From the NCBI GenBank assembly GCA_014898425.1, contig RCSZ01000016.1:744001-808000 (forward strand): DNA of 64,000 nucleotides, written 5' to 3'. The DNA comes from Botryotinia globosa (Eukaryota > Ascomycota > Leotiomycetes > Helotiales > Sclerotiniaceae). Within the stretch, counting starts at the first letter, position 1. Every line of letters starts with the position of its first letter. This document shows positions 58,228-64,000 of the stretch, piece after piece. Under the pieces are notes generated by a model. The model was not told the DNA's origin. It was given only the letters and a program-made list of their open reading frames with translations, and made no database searches. A program made the translations under genes and the position numbers.

Positions 58228-59317
58228 TCAATGTACTTTTAACCAGCCACAGGCGTAAATTAGGAATTGCAGTGGATTTCTCGCATTAGAAAAGCTTCAT
58301 TAGATCGATGCATCTGCATAAAGAGAGTGTTAGGCGGAAGATTGGCTTACGAAAAGAAATAGCACGCGAGCGATGTGCTTCAGATACCAGGCATTTGCTA
58401 TTCGCAGACGGAATCAATATGAAGATGATTTCTAGACGACATTGCCAAATCATCGTGTTCAGATACATTTATGTGATACTGTGTTGATTGCTTTTGAATG
58501 CCTAGACGACCATGGTACAAAGATGGCAATTTCTTCCAACATAACAACTTACGCTTCAATTTTTTTCTATAACTTCTTTTCACCCTTCTCTTCCCTTCCC
58601 CATTTCACGGCTTACCCACCAACAATCCACTATAGTTGTAGAACTTGTAATTTCTAACTACATCTCTTACTCATGAGTCAAACTTACGCGTTTTGTGATA
58701 ATATTTGCATTCAATTTAAGAACTTGGAAGGTAAGAGCTTGTTATCTTCTAACGTAGATAGATCATGAGAACTCGCTATATCCATTGAAGCGAAGGACTG
58801 ATGAGGGTTAGCGAAGAGCCAATCAAGGATTTCCAAAGTTGGGCAGGCTTTGAAGCTGTGCCGTTCGGGCGCACCTACACGCGCGTTTTGGACTGAGCTA
58901 TGTGATATGTAGAACTTTCGGTTGCAATAAACATTGTCACGAACCTGGAAGGGATAAACTAATACTCCTCATCCAACAGAATACGGTGATGTCCAGGTGA
59001 ATCCAGACTCATGCCTCGATATTCACGACAAACAGAATCAAGGTAAAGTTAATTAATCTACCTAATAGGCAGCTAGGTAATGTACTGTTACTTAAATTCG
59101 GTATTTCATACGAGTTCAACACTGTGGTGAAGAGATATGGTCAACATTACTACTGAATTCGCTACATTAAACTTCGCCTACAACAGCTACCTTCTTGTGA
59201 GCTTCGAAATCCAATGTATTCTCCTTACGCAATAGGCTTCAGATTGTCAAAAGAGTGATCTTAAGTACCGCGATCCAAACTCCAAATAACACCCGCAGAC
59301 ATAAATCGTTATAATTC
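58228..59317. other. Convergent intergenic region
   Basis: About 1.1 kb between PCF11 and the NmrA-like gene. It is AT-rich. No gene or repeat was recognised. Confidence 0.55.
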
Positions 59318-60220
59318 TCACAACCCACTCGACTTCAACCAGTCGCCGAAACTTTGGAGTCCTGGATGCTCCTTTCTCAGAGCCTTGATATCAGCTGCAT
59401 AACCCCTTTCTTCGAACCAACTGAACATCAATCCGAAATCCTTAATCGCCCAAAGAAGGGTAGATCCAACGAAATTGAATGTTCTCGGGATATCTTTTCC
59501 AAGTCTCGATTCAAATATTTCATTTGCTTCTCCGAAAGTTAATTCGTCGCCCGCTAGACTGATGGCGCGTCCAGTGTACTCCTTCGGGTTGAGCAACGCC
59601 TGAGCCGCAAAGTATCCAATATCGGCAGTCGCGACGAGCTGGAGTTTGGTAGTCGGAGCTAAAGAAGCACACCAAGCGGTTGGGAAAATCTTGCCTGCGA
59701 ATCCAGGGGCAAAGTTCTCCATAAACGCAACAGGTCGCAGAATGGTCCATGACATTTGGGTCCCTGGACTTTTCTCCTTCAAATATTTCTCGATATTGGC
59801 TTTGCTGATGAAATGAGGAATATCCGTCGGATCATTATCGGAATCCTCGCCGTGACGATCCACAGATGTGAATACGAAATGTTCTACGCCATGCTTGATG
59901 GACGCGTCGATAAAAGCTATGCCTTGCTCTTCTTCGCTCGCGCCGGCATTACCAAACCCCATGTTGGGCATGGTAACGCAGAAGACGCTCTTGATGGGCT
60001 GAGGAGCCGCTTCGAAAATTGCAGGGCAGTCATTAAGATCGCCCTGAAGAAGTTTGATCTTGTCGGATTTCTTGGCTAATTTCTCTGCGGCTGGTGATTC
60101 GACGTTGCGAGTCAGAGCAAATATGGTGATATCAGACGATCCAGTAGCAGCGAGAAGAGCATCAATTGCTGCTCCCCCTTGTTTGCCGGTCGCTCCCGTG
60201 ATGAGAAAAGTGTTTGTCAT
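59318..60220 (-). CDS. NmrA-like NAD(P)-binding protein
   Basis: Single exon, 300 residues. The N-terminus FLITGATGKQGGAAIDALLA is the Rossmann dinucleotide-binding motif of the NmrA-like family (atypical short-chain dehydrogenases). Family-like segments continue: LLQGDLNDCPAIFEA, VFCVTMPNMGF, HFVFTSVDRHGE, SWTILRPVAFMENF. The usual SDR catalytic Tyr-x-x-x-Lys is not clear; FISKANIEKYL occupies that place, so it may sense NAD(P) rather than catalyse. NmrA itself is a nitrogen-regulation corepressor; many homologues are simple reductases or redox sensors. The start is the only ATG before the motif. No introns. Confidence 0.88.
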   Translation of the reverse strand: MTNTFLITGATGKQGGAAIDALLAATGSSDITIFALTRNVESPAAEKLAKKSDKIKLLQGDLNDCPAIFEAAPQPIKSVFCVTMPNMGFGNAGASEEEQGIAFIDASIKHGVEHFVFTSVDRHGEDSDNDPTDIPHFISKANIEKYLKEKSPGTQMSWTILRPVAFMENFAPGFAGKIFPTAWCASLAPTTKLQLVATADIGYFAAQALLNPKEYTGRAISLAGDELTFGEANEIFESRLGKDIPRTFNFVGSTLLWAIKDFGLMFSWFEERGYAADIKALRKEHPGLQSFGDWLKSSGL

Positions 60221-61517
60221 TACTTCGATTCACTGGCTTATTGACTTGATTTAGATATTTCATCAAGAGTGTTGTTGATGTTTCAAGATTTGGTTGTTTG
60301 TTTTCATGCATATTTCTTTGTTGTTCCCTAGTCTAGTTGCTTTGGTATGCTTTGTGTCACAAATGTAGCATGACGATCAATCAGAGTTCTGGACAGCCAC
60401 TAGCTCACGGCCTAGTGCACCAGTGATATATCATACTTATCTCTATCATAAAAACATCAGATTCACTTACTCGTACTTTTAAGTTCCTGATGTATTCAAC
60501 TGTATCCAACCAAGCTGTCTCCTTATCGGATACAGTCGACGTAGCGTAGCTCTGATGCTCATCGGTATTCCAATATCAGGTACACACATGAGCCGAGACA
60601 TCACAAATACACTGCGACATTCCTCTCCGATCCCAGATGTAGTACATCACGTGTGAAACAACTTTGGGGCTCAAAGAGTTATTGGGTAGCCACTCATAGC
60701 TATTACTTCAGCTCAAATCCGATGGCTTGCAGGAAGGCTTTGCGTCAGCCTTGGCATTAATTAGACCAGAAGGCAGACATATATCTATTACTATTTTAAA
60801 TTTGATGGCTTTAGGGCTCGCGAATAGCTATCCTTTCTCCTTTCTAAGATGAAATGTATGCGTCTTTTTAGTGAAGGTGCCGAGATTCGTTGCGGTCTGC
60901 CGCCGAGAGGCTATCTGAATATGTTAAGAGAATATCATGGAGCAGTCTAGTCCGAGCGGTTGTCTACTTCTTAAATCTGATTTCAGACATTGAATGCCTA
61001 TAGGAGCTTTCACTTCAGTATGACACCAATATCCTCTATCGTGCGTTGTCATTTGCTGTCACAAATGAAGTCTCCGCGCTTTGATATCACATTAATCGAC
61101 GTTGGTGAAGGTTGCCGCCTGGTTTGAATCAACGGCGTTGAGTCCCTACCCCCTTAATTTTATGGTCGGGTACGCCCAGAAAATATATTATTAATGGAGG
61201 CTCAACACATACGAAAATCCTTGTCAAAGAGAACTCATTTGTTGTAATATCTCAGCCGTGTTTTCAAATTTATGATGCTTCGCCTCCACTTTTGAAGCTT
61301 CCATTTCAATGACAATTTTGACAGCAGGCATAACAGACATGATCTTAGAGGCTTGATACAAGGAGTTGTATCTCATATAAGTAGCCAGGCTCTTCTTACT
61401 TTGATGGTATCTTTTGAAGTCGTTATTGGATATCTTGTTCTATCGTTTCTACCCCCAAAATCCTTTTCATTACTACATTCGCTTGAAATTACAGGAGTTT
61501 CTCTACATAATCTCGAA
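60221..61517. other. Divergent intergenic region
   Basis: About 1.3 kb between the NmrA-like gene and the surface protein gene. The last 165 bases before the ATG remain open in frame but show no signal-peptide logic, so the internal ATG is preferred. No other feature. Confidence 0.5.
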
Positions 61518-62291
61518 ATGTATTTGAATAATTTCATCGCCGCTTGCATTCTGGTAGCTTATGCTTCCGCAACAGCCTCAGAGGCTATGCCTTACAAATT
61601 AGCAGCCAAATCCCTCAATCCATTCGGTAATCAAGCGTATGGTCTCACCAAGCGACAATCGGGTTATCAACCCTCTCAAACTTTCTGCAGTGGCTACGGC
61701 ACTTGTGCAGAGGCATGTGGAACAGGTTATGAAACTTGTCCCTCAACTGATGGAGATGTTCATTGTTTCGACCCTACTGTTAAGGAAACCTGTTGTCCAA
61801 CTGGAACTGGCGGTACGTCTTCTCTTTAGCTCACAGATGTCCATTTTTCTTATAATCCGCAAAAAACTAACTTGAAAAAAGACTCCTGCTCCGAAGGCTA
61901 TTATTGCACCCAGGCCACAGATCTCACCGTCTGGTGCTGTCCAGATGGCATGGATCTTACGGCCTGCGCAGCAATCTACTCTCTAACCGGTGTTCTCCAA
62001 TCAGTCACTCCCTCATCTGTCGCATCTGCCAGTGCCTCAACTATCCCAACTACATCTGCAAGTGTTACAACTAGTGATATTGTCAGTCTTCCAGTCTACA
62101 CAACACCTACTACACCACCGGTAGCCTCGCTTAGCGCTACTAAGACAAGTGGGGGGAGCAATGCTACGTTTACGGGAAGTAGCACAGCGACTGCTACGCT
62201 TTCTGTCTTTACCGGAATGGCTGGAAAGATGGAGAAGTGGGCGGGAGGCAGTGTGCTGGTTGCAGCTGTGGGAATGGGACTGTTCTTGTAA
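61518..62291 (+). CDS. Cysteine-rich GPI-anchored surface protein (predicted)
   Basis: Two exons (61518-61812 and 61882-62291) encode 234 residues, joined in phase 1. The signal peptide NNFIAACILVAYASATASEA is followed by a possible Kex2 site (LTKRQSG). A Cys-rich domain (about 53-155) has twelve or more Cys: FCSGYGTCAEACGTGYETC, ETCCPTGTGG, DSCSEGYYC, VWCCPDGMDLTAC. A Ser/Thr-rich stalk suited to O-glycosylation follows, and a C-terminal hydrophobic tail (GGSVLVAAVGMGLFL) preceded by Ala/Gly-type residues suggests GPI anchoring. The pattern is common among fungal cell-wall proteins. The function is not known. I chose the ATG that gives the signal peptide; the upstream in-frame codons add a poor one. 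Confidence 0.8.
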
Positions 62292-63212
62292 AGCTTGATC
62301 AGTACATTGTGCACAGTTTCCGGAATAAGCGTCGAAATGAGTGCGAAAACAAGAGCTGATAGTGCTCTCTCTACAAAGGGGATGAATTCGGTTTGTGGGA
62401 CATATTATAATATGATGAATGGTATTAATTGAAATGGTGGTGGTTGAGTTACTTTCGACTGGATGATAATGTTTTACGGGATATGTTGGATTGCTGGGCA
62501 GAAATACACTGTTTCTAGGTACTTATGGAAGTTTGCTCTCTTTCTCCTTGGCTGTGGTACCAGGAACGTATATTCTTTTCGATATTCGATGACTATTTAA
62601 ATAATAGTAAATCCATATATGATAAAAAATTTCTGAAAACTCTTTTACCCATTATCTACCCCATATAATCCGTATTTCAAGATGAAACAAAACGTCACAT
62701 CACTATCAAAACTCGTACATATCTATTTTCAACGTATGATTCGAATGTAGTGATTTTGGCGTCTCATCTCGTCTTTTCCCTCCTGCAACCAGATTGTAGT
62801 CTACCACCTTTGATTCTCCCATAGAACTCATTCTATATCCCTTCCTAATCTCCCATTTCCTTCTCCGTTTTTTCCCAGCTTCTTAGAAATTACCCCATAA
62901 ATATGACACTTCGCATGAGCTTTCCTCAAAAATCTCTGATTCCCTCTCTATCCTCCCTATACTCCCTCGTAGTCCGTACGTTTCCCAAACATTCCATCGT
63001 TAACATGCACAAACACACAAAAGGTATAGTTACCGCAAACATTTGGATATTCTCAATTCTCCAAGTAGATTCCAGCTATCGAGAAAGTCTCATTTTCTGA
63101 ACTCTTTACATGTATCCAATCGTCCTAATAGATCAAACACATCGCATGTTAAGAAACTACATGGCAAATTGATATGTTCTCGATTCTCCAAAATCGCTTA
63201 TGCCTACTCCAG
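62292..63212. other. Intergenic region
   Basis: About 920 bp of AT- and CT-rich sequence. I looked here on the minus strand for the missing C-terminal part of the tannase-family gene and saw no matching segment. Confidence 0.55.
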
Positions 63213-64000
63213 TCATTTTACTTTCGTAGATATGAGTGTCAATTCAAGGGACCTTCTAGCATAGTGAAGTTCAGGTATGGTAGTTGTACCACCAACCTGA
63301 CGTTTACCTGGACCAGAAGAACTACCTGATGATGCAGCGCAGTAGTAAGACTCGCCGATCGTGCTATTCACGTTGAATTGTAGCTTACATAGATCTGATC
63401 GCGAGACGACACCATCAGTCTTCCCGTCCAGGGGATCACATAAAGCTATAGTCAAGTTTAAAATCTTCTTCATCTCACAACTCGATGAGTAATAACCCAA
63501 AGTCTGCTCAGTTACGCCCGCAGTCAAGTGGTTGACCTGCTGCCGACCGTAGCGAAGGGCTGGTGCACCGATTGTAGCACCATCAAAGAGATCTGCGAAG
63601 CGCTGGAGCTGACTCCAACCCTCATGGCCACCCTCAGAACACGCTTGGTAGTAAGAATAGACCTTGTCCGAGACGTTGAAGAAGTTCTTGGTAAATTCCT
63701 TTCCCACAGTGGCGAGCTCCCAGTGAGCCTGGTAGCCCATCATATAGACAGACTGCCAATTGATGGTGTCATTGGCAAGAAGAAAGGCCCCATCCCAAGA
63801 CGAATCAAAGGTACCGAAACCACCGTCGGTATAGCCTGAAACGGCGCCAACTATGACACGAGAAGGGTTCGAGACCGCGCCCTAAATATTAATACGTAAA
63901 TTAATGTCTTATCTTCATGAAAGTTATCATGGAAAACTTACAGCGTTGATGGAAAGACCACTGCCACCGGTTGTGACATATCGATTCTGAAATTTATCTG
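63213..64000 (-). pseudogene. Tannase/feruloyl esterase family, partial, C-terminus apparently lost
   Basis: The gene enters from the right edge. Exon sequence 64000-63942 (DKFQNRYVTTGGSGLSINA) joins 63881-63213 across a 60-nt phase-0 intron. The family nucleophile motif is intact in YQACSEGGHEGW (Cys-Ser-x-Gly-Gly), preceded by GYTDGGFG. The frame then follows the family through FADLFDGATIGAPALRY, CDPLDGKTDGVVSRSDLC and KRQVGGTTT. There it departs: about 20 unrelated codons lead to a stop at 63213. The part that should hold the catalytic Asp and His and their disulfide partner is absent. It is either a 3'-truncated pseudogene or has an unrecognised distant exon. Intact members hydrolyse gallate or ferulate esters outside the cell. 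Confidence 0.6.

Overview
The window is nuclear DNA of a filamentous ascomycete. Genes carry short introns (about 48-125 nt) with GTAAGT/GTATGT-type donors, CTAAC/CTAAT-like branch sites and TAG/CAG acceptors. Intergenic DNA is AT-rich and full of simple repeats. A bacteriorhodopsin-type opsin, a Hook-type dynein adaptor, a CTF4/SepB protein and the general style of the proteins suggest a leotiomycete of the Botrytis/Sclerotinia kind. That placement is an inference from protein style; no search was run.

Layout. 0-8 kb: an ACT-domain protein resembling the CASTOR arginine-sensor fold, then a 5 kb repeat-rich gap, then a three-exon proton-pump-type opsin. 8-18 kb: a large uncharacterised protein (minus strand), then a head-to-head pair of a WD40 protein and the replisome adaptor CTF4, whose shared promoter holds three MluI-box-like motifs. 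18-26 kb: dynamin DNM1, a five-exon small hypothetical gene with no long ORF, and a 2.4 kb gap. 26-32 kb: adenylate kinase head-to-head with proteasome subunit RPN8, a SWIM-finger protein and coproporphyrinogen oxidase HEM13. 33-40 kb: an AT minisatellite, ATG8, an uncharacterised Ser-rich protein, NCE101 and the mitochondrial GTP/GDP carrier GGC1. 40-46 kb: RNA polymerase III subunit RPC82 head-to-head with QCR2, then the ATP synthase epsilon subunit ATP15. 46-58 kb: NatC subunit MAK10, a Hook protein, a secreted I9-type inhibitor and the cleavage factor PCF11. 59-64 kb: an NmrA-like protein, a cysteine-rich GPI-type surface protein and a tannase-family gene that runs off the right edge and appears to lack its C-terminal half.

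Most genes are housekeeping. Mitochondrial function is well represented (HEM13, GGC1, QCR2, ATP15, plus DNM1 in fission), but nothing shows that these genes work as a cluster. The right end is accessory-like, with secreted, surface or detached enzyme genes. I saw no transposon with recognisable coding sequence, no rRNA, no CRISPR and no convincing tRNA. No wholly new multi-gene system is evident. The most noteworthy signals are regulatory or structural: the replication-type promoter motifs, a 26-bp perfect palindrome between ADK1 and RPN8, repeat blocks before the opsin, introns that are invisible to ORF calling, and the truncated tannase. All gene models were spliced by eye with reading-frame checks.
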